A stretch of 64,000 nt of DNA from Scolanthus callimorphus (lineage: Eukaryota > Cnidaria > Anthozoa > Actiniaria > Edwardsiidae): the NCBI GenBank assembly GCA_033964015.1, contig CM066919.1, positions 14,859,646 to 14,923,645 on the forward strand. The letters run 5' to 3'. Both the position numbers and the translations under genes were made by a program. Shown here piece after piece: positions 13,401 through 24,187 of the stretch. Under the pieces are notes generated by a model. That model had not been told where the DNA came from, ran no database searches, and saw only the letters and a program-made list of their open reading frames with translations. The first letter of the stretch is position 1, and every line of letters starts with the position of its first letter.

Positions 13401-16400
13401 TCCTAGCAGCAAGTGCATGCGGAGAAGAAAGAGAAGGATGTCACTGAGGGTCCTTAACCCGCGTGTATTTGTCCCCGAGTGCAAGCGTAATGGGGCGTTC
13501 AAGCGTGTTCAGTGTAAAGCCATCAGTGATAGGTGTTGGTGTGTAGATAGAGATGGAAAAGAGGTTACCGGCACCAAAGTCAAGGGCAAAAAGCCAAACT
13601 GCAGACATGGTAACGTATGGAACTAAGTACTTTACTTGCTGTGTAGCCCGAGGGGGGATCTCCTAAAACATACGGGGATGATAGCCTTATCATCTTAATA
13701 ATTCATTCAAGTGCCATCTTTAAAGATAGCGGTGTCAGATATCAATCAATCAACAATTTTATTATACTTTATTATAGTGGTCTGCTTGTATCCCTTGTTT
13801 GCTATCTATATATTAATACCGTAAGGAAAATCGTGTCGACACTCGCTCCGCTCAGCCCTGAAGCTGTGCCGCCAAAAGAAGTTCGCAAACCCGAAGGGAA
13901 GGTGGAAATCTGGACCGTGGGCGTTTTTGTTGGATAAGATTCACCTCGGGCTAAGTTCTAATTCAAGCGATTTCTTAAGCGAGGGACAAAGCCGCCATCG
14001 CCGCCATGTTGAATTCTCCCACAGAAACTAAAAAAAGAACTCGGTTCGCGCAGCCGAAAGCACCAAAGACATTGAAACCTAAATGGTTCTCTTACAGATT
14101 ACATACAGGAATGTGCAGGGATAATTCTAAAAATTTGAGCTGAGAAAAATTTTCATTCAAGTTTCAACAAACGTACACACTACCTTGCTTCCCTCGGAGC
14201 ACGCGCTAAGTCATGCTAAGTCGAAATTACACATTTACAAAACAAAGTCCGTGATAAAGTCATGAATAATATTCTTTAAGTATAAAACCTGACGGCTCTA
14301 TCGCAAAACTAAGGATACAATCCCGAAGAGTCTTCATGTTTTTGTTGGAAAAGATTCACTTTGGACTAAGTTCTAATTCAAGCTATTTTTTAAGCGAGGG
14401 ACAAAGCCGAAAAATATAAATAATATAAACTAAAAAAAATTCTTAGTCCTTAGAACATTTTTACTTGACCTGTTTCTCCTCTCCCCTCACTGAGATATGA
14501 TAAACATACAAACAATTCCAAAGTCAAATCTTGCTTTCGATTTTCACGGGTTCTTTGACCGATTTGAGAGACGGACACGCGCGTGATTTTGTCGCACCAA
14601 AATCAGGGAGACCTGTGTAAAAACCAGTACAAAATCGAGCAGTTTATGGAAAGGGGAAATCATGAACGCCTCCCCCCATCCATATGGCCATTGTGATTTT
14701 TTTCCCCTGTTTTTCTAAAAACAGAGAACACTTTAAGTAAATACATTTCTTTCTTTATACACCGCTTCGTGAATTTTTCACGGGCATCAGCTAGTCTCTT
14801 AACATTTTGTTAGGTTAAAATGTATTTGACCAACCCCAATTTCTCATGTCTTAGGGGAACATTTGCCACGGACCACACCCGGTTTGCTATCCCTTAGGCT
14901 TTGAAGTTATTATTATTCCGACGATCATCCCCGTATACCATAAGGGGGAGTCCTCCGGGCTGTGTAGTAACGTATATACAAATAGTAGAACGCGACCACC
15001 TGCGTGGTTATATTTGAAGCTATTTGTCTCAAATAGGCTAGCGTGTGTTTTAATAAAGCTTATCTACCTAATAAAAGAACCTTTATTAATATCAATTGTG
15101 TAAGTATCCTAAAGTGTTCTCATTGTGTATTGGCAGATCAGTGCGGCCGTAAATACTACAAGCGCAGAAGGCGGATAGTTGGGGGTAGTGTGAGCGTGAA
15201 AGGAACTTGGCCATGGCAGGTGGCTCTGTTTCTAAACGGTACTCAGCACAGGTGTGGTGGCGCACTCATCAAGTCCCAGTGGATAGTCACAGCTGCACAC
15301 TGTTTTAGTAAGTACCAACCAACTATATCACACTCACACACTATCACGAATCCTGCATTCTGATTGGCTCAAAACTCACTGTCTATTGAGTCATAGATAG
15401 TGAGTTTTGAAAGGCCGGCGTTTTGAAGAAAAACAAACATTTCTTAAAAGATATAAATAAAAAGTTTCATTATTCGAAGGTAGTGTGTGAGTGTGATTTT
15501 ACTAAACAATTAGATTACTCGCTGTCGATTTCTATGAGCTTGAAGACTCCTTGTCAACTATCAGCTGATAGAAATCTCGAGCTCGTAATCTTATTGTTAA
15601 ATAGAGTCCTAAAGAGATGACGTCACAAAAACCAAATTTTCGATTTAGCAATATTTGTCCCTTGATTTAGAAAGGACATAGCGAATGAAAGCTAAATGGA
15701 AAACACCAAAAGTGAAGCAAGTCGGTTGCAACGCGACCGAGATATGGCCCGCTAAATACATAGAGGATATTACATGGCCGCGCGGAGATATACGAATTTT
15801 ATCTTCGAGTGTTGAAAATTTATCTCACGAGGGAGGGCAGCGAACGAGTGAGATAAATTTTTAACACGAGAAGATAAAATTTGTATCTCCAAGCGGTCAT
15901 GTAATGTTCTGTTTATTATATAAACATGAATGAAATACCAAATTCAAAATTTATTTGAATTAAGCCTAAAAATCGAGCATTGAGCAAAGGCAAGTGTGAT
16001 ATTTTCACATGTGAAAATAACATGATATTTTCAAGTGTGAAGATATCAAGTTTTCGCGCGGGAGATCACCTGGTATTTCATTGGTGTTTATATAATAAAT
16101 AATTTTCTTTAACAAATCACTATTTTTGGTTCAGTTCATAGAGGTTTAAACTGTATCTAAAATACAGTGATTTGTTAAAGAAAATAGTTTATTATATAAA
16201 CCTCAGTGTTTTACAGGGATTTCTGTCACTGAGAAAAACCGTATATTTTCACATGTGAAAATACGATATTTTTACATGTGAAAATATCAGCCAATATGTT
16301 TTCTTCCTCCTGGCCAATAAAAAGCGCTTCCCTGGAGCATGGCAGTGTTTTTTGTTTATATAATAAACAGAATAATACATTGACGTTTAGAGATATGGAA

Positions 16401-19400
16401 TATATCTTCTCGCTTCGCTGTTTCAATCGTTCGATATCAATGTGAACACTCGAAGATAAATTCCATATTTTGAGTTATTATTGGACTCCATTTAGACTTT
16501 CTTTTGTTACAGAAACATTAAACAATTGCATTATGCAGGGATTTCTTTTGAGCTTTGTTTTTTTTTTATAATTTTTGACAAATTTTTAACCAATCGTCTG
16601 GACGGACAAATCGCCCCAAGACGAACAAATCGTCTGATGTGAAAACGGGACGAACAAATTTTCAGACGAACAAATCATCTAAATTTGTTTGTCTGTTTGG
16701 CTGTCTGGGAAGACGATTTTTCATAGACGATTTGTTCATGTAGACGAACAAATCGACTAAAGTCCGACCTAAATTCACACTAGACGTACAAAAGACGAAC
16801 AAATCTTCAGACGATTTGTCCGTCCAGACGATTTGTTCGTCTTCTAGTGTGAAAACGGCAAATGAGGCACAAAGCTGTGGTCAGGGAAGGCATTTCAGTG
16901 TTGCTCTGGGACAGAGCCAATCAGAAACGTTTGCGCAGACAACCCGATTATAATAGTATAGATATAGAAAGCATTGTGTAAGGTTACTTTGGAACTGCCA
17001 TTCATAAAACGTTAGGGTATGGATGCCCCTTAAAATCCTGGATTCGCCCCTGTACGTTCTGTCGTAGCACCCCTCTGACATCACTCCCATCATAATTCTT
17101 AGCTTTCCTCTTGTGAAGTTGGCGGTATATACATTAGTAGACGCGACAGCCGATTACTAACAAACGGTTGGTGATTTCCTGCAGATCAACACTCGTCTAA
17201 CAATCCATCCGATTGGCAAGTCAGGCTAGGTGAACACTCTTTCCTTGTAAACGATAAGACGGAGAAATACCTCGGCGTCCGAGAAATCCGGATCCACCCG
17301 GACTATATCCCTGGAAACTTCTCCCATCCTGGAGATCACGATATTGGTAAGATAAGTTCATGTAAAGCTCACATTTACATGAGGAAAAGTCCACTGCTAA
17401 TACACTGATTTCCCGCTGTAAACAGCTGCAGAAACACAACGAGGTTATAAACTCGTTGTGCCAGGTTTACGTGATTACAATGTTTTCTGTAGCAACGCAA
17501 TTAACAGTTATTTACAGCTCCAAATTAACTTCACAAATGTAGCTCATGTTCACCAATCCCGAATTCATTGTTCTACATCCCTAGTCACTGTTGCTACGTC
17601 GGACATGCCTGCAAATGACTCCGATTAAGGAATGAGTTGCCTCTTGATATACTCATTTTTTATAATAAAGCTACAATATAACGCGCGCTCTGATTGTTCC
17701 AAATCTATGCTCTCGTTCACTGATTTCAATACTTACTTACTTACTTAACCCTCTTCACTCCTACCGGAGCATAGGGCCTCCACAAGCTTCCTCCAGCGTA
17801 CTCTGTTCTTCGCCGTCCATTTCAGTTGCTCCCAAGACATCCCAATCTTCTGATGTTCCTCAGTCACTGTTCTTTTCCAAGATTTCTTCGGCCGACCCCT
17901 TTTCCTTTTCCCTTGCGGGTTCCAGTCAAGGGACTGCCGGGTGGTGTTAGACATCGGTTTCCTTAAGGTGTGTCCAATCCATCGCCACTTTCTTCTCCTG
18001 GTGACAATATATCCTTTCTTGCTCGGTGCACTGCCACAGATCCTCATTGGTAATTTTATTTGGCCAGAATATTCCAAGTATGTATCGAAGTCTGCGGTTG
18101 ACAAATGTCTGTAACTTCTTAACTTGATGATGTTAGAGGTTAGCCGCCACGTTTCTGAGCCATAGGAGAACGGATTTCACATTCGAGTTAAAGATCCTTA
18201 ATTTCGTCCGTAGGGATATATATTTAGATTTCCAAATAGGTCTCAATAGGTAGAACACCGCTTGAGCTTTTCTACACCTTGACTCTACATCTTCATCAGA
18301 GCCTCCTGTAGTGTTGACGATGCTACCCAAGTATGTAAAGCTTTCTACACGCTCTAGTAATTGATCATTGCACAATATGTTACCTGTGCGTTGCTAGGGG
18401 TGCCTATCCTCATTTCTTTGGTTTTGGTTCTGTTGACTTTCAATCCCACTTTGGCCGCTTCGTCTTGTAATGCTTCAAACTTCGCGCGTGCATGGGCGAT
18501 CTTCTGGCTTAGTAATACAATATCGTCCGCAAATTCAAGATCTTTAAGTTTCGTCAGCATGGAAAACTGGATCCCGGTCTTGTTCTCTCCGTATGCTTTT
18601 CTTGTTACCCAGTCCAATGCCACTAGAAAAAGAAGTGGACTCAGAAGACATCCCTGTCTTACCCCGGTTTTCATTTCAAATGGCTCAGTCATCTTCCTTT
18701 CGTGCAAAACTCTTGCTTGAAAGCCTTCGTACAGGACCTGGATCATTCTCACGATCTTAGATGGAATGCCATAGTGGCTCAAGATCTTCCAGAGCATCTC
18801 CCTGTCGATAGAATCGAAGGCTTTTTCGAAGTCTACAAATACCATATATAATCCAGTGTTCCATTCGAGTGACTGCTCTATAATGATCCTTAGTGTTGTT
18901 ATTTGGTCATGCAGCATGAGCGTTCCCTGCGGAAGCCCGCCTGCTCGTCTCGAAGTTTCTCTTCAACGGGGCTTTGCATTCTTGACAAGATGATCCTGCC
19001 CCGGGGGGGGGACTCCCATATTTTTTGACCGGGGATGATCGTCGGAAATTTTCAGTTTCACCCCTAAAAGATACCAAACATGGCGGGCCATGGCGTGGCT
19101 CAAATAATTTCTTACCCTAAAAGATACCCTAAAAGATGAGGCCTTATGTGCAAAGTAGGCGCGAAGGAGACAGGTAACAGGTAAAAGATACCCATCATGA
19201 AATTTCCGTGTTTGTTTCTAATTTATCGTCTTCTCATCGAGTAATCTCTCTTTCTTACACGGTTTTTAGAAGCACTATCATGAGAGAAAACAATTTGGAC
19301 ACGTATTTCGGCCCTAAAAGATACCAATCTCCCTAATTTTATTGAAGATTAAGATCACCCCTAAAAGAGACCAAGGCCCCGTGATTTTAACCCCTAAAAG

Positions 19401-21214
19401 ATACGACGATCATCCCCGGTCAAAAAATATGGGAGTCCCCCCCCGGGGATCCTGCAGAGAACTTTGCTGGCTATCATGATTGTTCCAAATCTATGCTCTA
19501 GTTCACTGACTTCAATGTGATTAAGTAATGGTTCTCCCCCGCTTTATCATAAAAGCATAGAGCAGAACTTTCTATGACTTTATCGGCAAATAGAGCACTT
19601 TTGATGTTGGGAGAGACACTCAAAACGTTTTAAAATCACTCGCCAGCGTTCTGGTGTATTTCCTAACATCACGCGTGCTCTATTTCGCCGATAAAGTCAT
19701 AGAAAGTTCTGCTTTAATGCTTAAATAATAATAATAGTAATATTCCACTATCTTGTTAATAATGATTATGAGCTTTTGTTGGATGTGTTTGGTTGCTAGG
19801 TGATACCTTTCTTGATCCTTAAAGGATCCGTCTCACCCTGCCCATAATGCATTGCTTCGCCGCCATGTTCGATACCAGAGACTCGACAAACTGTTCAGGT
19901 TAGACTGAACATTTTACTGTACAAGCGCAAGAAACCTCGTAATAGTAGAATTCCTTTTCATCAAGTCAGTCTCTAATGGTGAAGAATCATGTGAACAAAA
20001 ACAAAGCAATGAATTATGGTCAGGGTGAGACGTACTTGAAATGACATGGCATTTAAGCCGTTGCATCCTCTCATTGGCAGCACTTGTTCGCCTGTCAAGA
20101 TCTATCAAGCTGGGAAGGGCTATCAACTCCATTTGCATGCCTGACAACTTTAAGTTCTTCAAGCCTGGCAAACGCTGTGTCATAGCTGGATGGGGTAAAA
20201 CCGCTTGGAATGGCAGCGCGTCACCTGTGCTAAGAGAGGCCTGGGTTGACCTCGTCTCACGGACCGACTGTAACTCTAAAAAGTATGTATTGGCACGTGA
20301 TTGAAGGTGTCTCCGTAAAAAAAGCAAGCGTATCGTCTATACAGAATGTTTATGCCATAGCATTTATAAAATCTGTGCGACTCCAAACTCGTAACGCATT
20401 TTAAGGTGTTATCGGATATTTTTTCATAATTAGGGGATTTTCATTATGAGGGGATTTTCTGAGGGTGAGACGAGCACCTTTACCTTTGTAAAGTTAAGAA
20501 CTAAACACTTATCATTATGTGGCAATCCAATGTTTTTTTTTATCCTTGATAAATATAAGATGACAAGATAGTACAGATATATAGAGGATATTACATGGCC
20601 GCGCGGAGATACGAATTTTATCTTCGAGTGTTGAAAATTTATCTCACGAGGGAGGGCAGCGAACGAGTGAGATAAACTGGATAAATTTTTAACACGAAGA
20701 TAAAATTCGTATCTCCAAGCGGTCATGTAATGTTCTGTTTATTATATAAACATGAATGAAATACCAAATTCAAAATTTATTTGAATTAAGCCTAAAAATC
20801 GAGCATTGAGCAAAGGCAAGTGTGATATTTTCACATGTGAAATAACATTTATTTTCACGTGTGAAGATATCAAGTTTTCGCGAGGGAGATCACCCGGTAT
20901 TTTATTGGTGTTTATATAATAAAGTAAGATGTCTATGATAACACGCGGCACTGTCCGTACTATTTGTTCTCAGATCCTATGGTGGTAAGATCGGTAAACG
21001 ATTTCTTTGTGCGGGTTACAAGGAGGGCGGTGTTGACGCATGCGCGTACGATAGCGGCGGTCCATTAATGTGTGCGGGAGACAAGAACAGATGGTTATTG
21101 GCGGGAATCGTTAGCTGGGGCCAGAAATGCGCATTGCCGCACAAATATGGGGTGTACACCAACGTACACGAGCTGATGCCATGGATAAAGAGCACGCTAA
21201 AACAAGAGAGATGA
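10436..21214 (+). CDS. Secreted WAP-thyroglobulin-trypsin multidomain serine protease
   Basis: Exons: 10436-10553, 11211-11339, 11408-11680, 13410-13609, 15137-15307, 17185-17346, 20081-20282, 20974-21214. All have GT/AG borders and matching phases, giving about 498 residues. The start has a good context (ATGG, A at -3) and a signal peptide (core FLVLMFIA). Exon 2 is an eight-Cys WAP domain. Exons 3 and 4 are thyroglobulin type-1 domains (CWCVD in the second), with an acidic linker after the first. The protease domain starts at RRRRIVGG. It has His57 in TAAHC, Asp102 in HDIALV, Asp189 (trypsin-like specificity) and Ser195 in YDSGGP. Cys in DQCG probably pairs with Cys in SICMP and tethers the pro-region. 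Gly193 of the usual GDSGGP is Tyr. Exon 4 has one base too few near 13440, where a TGA interrupts an otherwise sound frame. WAP and Tg1 domains often inhibit proteases; a self-regulating extracellular enzyme is my inference. Confidence 0.88.
11952..12243. repeat. Palindrome-rich MITE, copy 1
   Basis: The element begins GCCGTTTTCACACTAG and ends CTAGTGTGAAAACGGC, an inverted pair. The interior is built almost wholly from copies, in both orientations, of the near-palindrome AGACGAACAAATCGTCT. It lies in intron 3 of the protease gene. A second copy is at 16592-16859. Confidence 0.8.
12244..12460 (+). repeat. SINE 3' remnant
   Basis: The stretch CACTACACTAATCGGAACC and the following GCGTTAAAGAA are nearly the same as in the SINE at 29723-30110. 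The end carries TAAGCGCTATATAAGCACC and a short AT tail, as is common at SINE 3' ends. The tRNA-like head is missing, so this is a partial copy directly abutting the MITE on its left. Confidence 0.55.
13647..14959. mobile_element. Non-autonomous DNA transposon with 8-bp target duplication
   Basis: The left end reads CCCGAGGGGGGATCTCC and the right end, inverted, reads CCCGGAGGACTCCCCCTTAT; both continue to CGGGGATGAT. The 8-bp CTGTGTAG flanks both sides (13639-13646 and 14960-14967). The 1.3-kb interior has no open gene. The insertion is in intron 4 of the protease gene, shortly after exon 4. The ends resemble those of the 449-bp MITE at 19000-19448. Confidence 0.75.
15761..16470. repeat. Fold-back MITE, copy 1, plus related element
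   Basis: The stretch 15761-16098 is the first of three copies in the window of an element starting GAGGATATTACATGGCCGC, with a long fold-back around CGAACGAGTGAGATAAA and a right end TTTATATAATAAA; the others are 20582-20922 and 53568-53900. From 16099 to 16470 a related palindromic element follows, with repeated TTTTCACATGTGAAAA boxes. No coding capacity. It lies in intron 5 of the protease gene. Confidence 0.75.
16592..16859. repeat. Palindrome-rich MITE, copy 2
   Basis: Second copy of the element at 11952-12243. It is made of the same GACGAACAAATCGTC-type units and ends TAGTGTGAAAACGGC. The left end is eroded. It is in the same host gene, intron 5. Confidence 0.75.
17691..19516 (-). mobile_element. 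5'-truncated LINE with RT domain and 40-bp target duplication
   Basis: The body is 17731-19476 on the minus strand. It encodes a reverse transcriptase core: QAGFR near 18950, [34 protein letters not shown], the catalytic FADDIVLLS (near 18520), then FTYLGSIV and a C-terminal stretch with [13 protein letters not shown] and [11 protein letters not shown]. The 3' end has a short TAAG tandem tail. Direct repeats of about 40 bp beginning TGATTGTTCC (17691-17730 and 19477-19516, a few mismatches) are the target duplication. Frames are broken, the endonuclease half is absent and a MITE splits the 5' part, so it is dead. It sits in intron 6 of the protease gene. Confidence 0.88.
19000..19448. mobile_element. 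MITE inserted in the LINE, 6-bp target duplication
   Basis: Ends are CCCCGGGGGGGG and its inverse, continuing ACTCCCATATTTTTTGACC on the left and its inverse on the right. ATCCTG is duplicated at 18994-18999 and 19449-19454. Removing the element and one ATCCTG restores a continuous LINE frame (CRIILSRMQ), which proves the order: LINE first, MITE later. The interior holds repeated CCTAAAAGATACC boxes. Confidence 0.88.
19553..19722. repeat. Fold-back repeat
   Basis: Inverted arms begin AAGCATAGAGCAGAACTTTC and end with the inverse, enclosing about 90 bp. No coding capacity. Intron 6 of the protease gene. Confidence 0.7.
20582..20922. repeat. Fold-back MITE, copy 2
   Basis: Close copy of 15761-16098, with the same GAGGATATTACATGGCCGC start and TTTATATAATAAA end. 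It occupies much of intron 7 of the protease gene, ending some 50 bp before the last exon. Confidence 0.8.
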
Positions 21215-21327
21215 GATTAAACGATATGGCGGTTGAGCTACTGACGATCTGGGCCGCGGTGGTCCTACGCCCGGCTGAAACTGTACATACATTGCAGTGT
21301 ATAAAGACCACTTGGACAATTCCACAC

Positions 21328-21402
21328 CAGTAACGCGTGTCACAGTAACGCGTGTCACAGTAACGCGTGTCACAGTAACGCGTGTCACAGTAACGCGTGT
21401 CA
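21328..21402. repeat. Five-fold 15-bp tandem repeat
   Basis: CAGTAACGCGTGTCA is repeated five times without change, about 115 bp after the protease stop codon. Each unit holds an ACGCGT hexamer. It may lie in the 3' UTR. I saw no AATAAA close by. Confidence 0.9.
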
Positions 21403-24007
21403 CAATGGGAGGAGTCGTCATCTTATAAATACACATGTTGAAGATGGTAGTTAAATGTAAATATGCCCCCACAGACTATCCATAGCGTATCGTCATGTGA
21501 TTAGCGAGTTCTACCTAACATTTCAACACAGACATTAGAAACCAATAGTTTGGTCCATGATGTGGTCACGTGAAAGTGTAACGTGTGGACCCACGACTTT
21601 CCGAGATGGAACAAGGATCAAATTCTGATGAATACTCCACAAGGAAGCGCTGGCGCTACACTATCGGCCTTCAAAACATTAATGCGTACGGCCTGACACG
21701 AACGACTAATCGCACTTTTCTTGGACACTTTTTTCAGCGAGAGGAAGTCGATGTGATGATTTGCTGAGATCACAGCCTGAGGCAATTAGTTGTTTTAGTA
21801 TAATTGCTCGAGTGACTCGTAAGAACTTTATACAAAAAAACGATTTTTTCTTGAAGGGGGTCGCATGCTTAATATTCGTCCACCGTGGACATAAAATAAG
21901 TAAAATTGTAACCGTGAAAACACATGTACATTTGCCCGTAGTAATCAAAATAATCCTCCAGATTAATAGAAAAACCTTCCAATTGTTAGACAAATGCAAT
22001 TCTGGGTTGTTTTGACCTGTTATCAAGAGGATGGAATTGGATTGCGATTTGAGCTATTTTCTTGTCAGAGAAGTGGCCAGCAAGCGTAGTGCGAGAGCCC
22101 CTTAAATAAAATTTGCGCGTGCAAAACGCTGGACTTATCAGCGCGAGACATGTCTTATAGTCACTTGAGTAATTATTATTTGTATAATATTATACATAAA
22201 AGGCATCGATTAACAAGCTCTTAACAAAACGTAGGGTTTAATTAGCTTATTTCGCACTGGTTTAGCGCAGCTTGCAATGAGCATATGGTAAGGCAGAGTA
22301 TCTGATATTTGTATTATCCAGTATGAAAGTATGTAATTTATTATTTATTTTACGGTTGTATATTTTTTACAGAAGTGCCAGTAGTTTTCGTGTTTGAAAT
22401 AGTATCTGCAAGTCAACTATTGTACACGGAGTGCTTCATAATAATGAATTATCGACGAGCAGGTATCGTAGAATTTAGCTTGTAGTGTTGCAGTAGAAAT
22501 TCTGCAAATTAGTTTTACAAAAAAATGAGATGGAAAGTGCCAAAAAACAGAAACATACATGTATAAAAAAGCGTACATAATTAAAGCATTCGCTCGGATA
22601 GAGCGATTTTCACTGACATGTGACATGACTGTCGTGAAAACAATTGCGATTGAGCAATCACTAGCCAATCAGAATCGAGAGAAATCACAACTTCTAAATG
22701 GCTTTTTTCTCAGCCAATTGCAAGCCGAACCAATTACTAAGTAATTACAGAATTTGATTGGCTGAGAAAAACGAGTAGCCAATGAGAATGCACAGCAATC
22801 GCAATTACATAACAAGTCTTGACAGTCATGTGAAATCCGCTCTATGTAAGAATACATACGTTAAGTTAGATTATCTTGGCCTCGTTTGGCGGCCAAACGT
22901 TTGTGGCTGGTATATACTGAATTTGTGGCCTTATTTAGCTCAGGAAGATGGACATTTGCCGATTCGAATTTTAAAATGAATCAGGGTTTGTATGAGAATT
23001 CTTAATTATTTTACCATTTTCTCGAAAGTATGGTATCCCATACAGCTAAGTAGTTGGGAAATTTGTCGACGCTGACAAATGAATGCGGGCGCAGCCAAGA
23101 GTACAGGCTTGTAAGTTTGTGCAAACGTCGCATTCCTGGCAAATTTCATGCTCCTGGTAAACTAGTTCTTTGTTTTATTACATCGGTAGGGATTTATTTT
23201 CGCTCCTGCTAAACTAGTTCTTTGTTTTATTACATCGGTAGGGATTTCTATTTGCGGTGAAGACCGCCTAACAAAAGAAGTTTCGCACGAAGAACGTCGA
23301 TGAGTAGACAAAGCTTGATTTCATGTCGAGTGAAGGTATAAATGGCCCTCAAAATATACCAAGACGATTTTTGCAGCGATGAAACGTAAAAATACTTCGC
23401 TTTCAATGCAAGAATCATAAAAAAGTTGTACCCTAATGCTTTTATGAAATAGCTGGGAGGAGCCATTACATTATAGGTGAAATAGAGCATAGATTTGGAC
23501 CAATGACAGCGCATCGTAGCTAAATTATAAATATCATATATAGAATTCTATAAAGAAGTTACCAGGAAAACCTTTCAAATTTTAGTGCTACTTAATTATA
23601 GTGATTGCCAAACAGAGCGCTTCGTAGTATGCAAATAAGGTCTCTAAAAAAGGTAAAATTCACCGTTTTCCCACAAGCGGATGAGCGGGTAGGTTTTTTT
23701 TAAACATTTTGATGAAAACATTAAAGCATGGTTTTCTTAGCACGGTTGAACTACAACTTGAATTGAGTATCCGTGGGGAAAGTATGGATAAGGTGTGAAT
23801 CAGCTGCTGCGCTTAGGTACACAAAGAGAAGATGAGAAGCGTACAATATCTTGCTGGCATTAAAACGATCACCCACTTTATTGTATTCAAAGGCTTTAGG
23901 GCGAAGGTTAGGGGGATTTGCCAACTTCCTTGTGGGATATTTTTATTTTCAATAGTCGGATGACGTTTTTGGTAACTCAAATAGAAGCTATAGCAAACCA
24001 CGTTAAG
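21403..24007. other. Unassigned DNA with fold-backs
   Basis: No gene is supported. A fold-back element spans about 22571-22858 (arms around AGAGCGATTTTCACTGACATG and GTCATGTGAAATCCGCTCT). A unit of about 54 bp, with CTAGTTCTTTGTTTTATTAC, is repeated twice at 23156-23247. The rest is AT-rich single-copy-looking sequence. Confidence 0.5.
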
Positions 24008-24187
24008 AGTACCCTGCGAGCAGAGGTTTCTTTCTATCAGTCTTTTATTATCTAGCAATGGTGTTCGCGTGTCTGGTATTTCGCGTGGAGCGCAAACCAA
24101 AACAACCACGCGAAATACCAGACACGCGAACAACATTGCTAGATCAAATAAAAGACTGACAGAAAGAAACCTCTGCGCGCAGGGTAC
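24008..24187. repeat. Near-perfect fold-back hairpin
   Basis: Arms of about 80 bp, starting GTACCCTGCG and ending with its inverse, enclose a loop of roughly 16 bp (centre near 24095). Both arms contain CGCGTGTCTGGTATTTCGCG or its inverse. The small loop and high arm identity suggest a young fold-back element. Confidence 0.8.

Noticed and set aside
18361..18720. 119-codon frame on the plus strand
   Set aside because: Antisense of the LINE reverse transcriptase.
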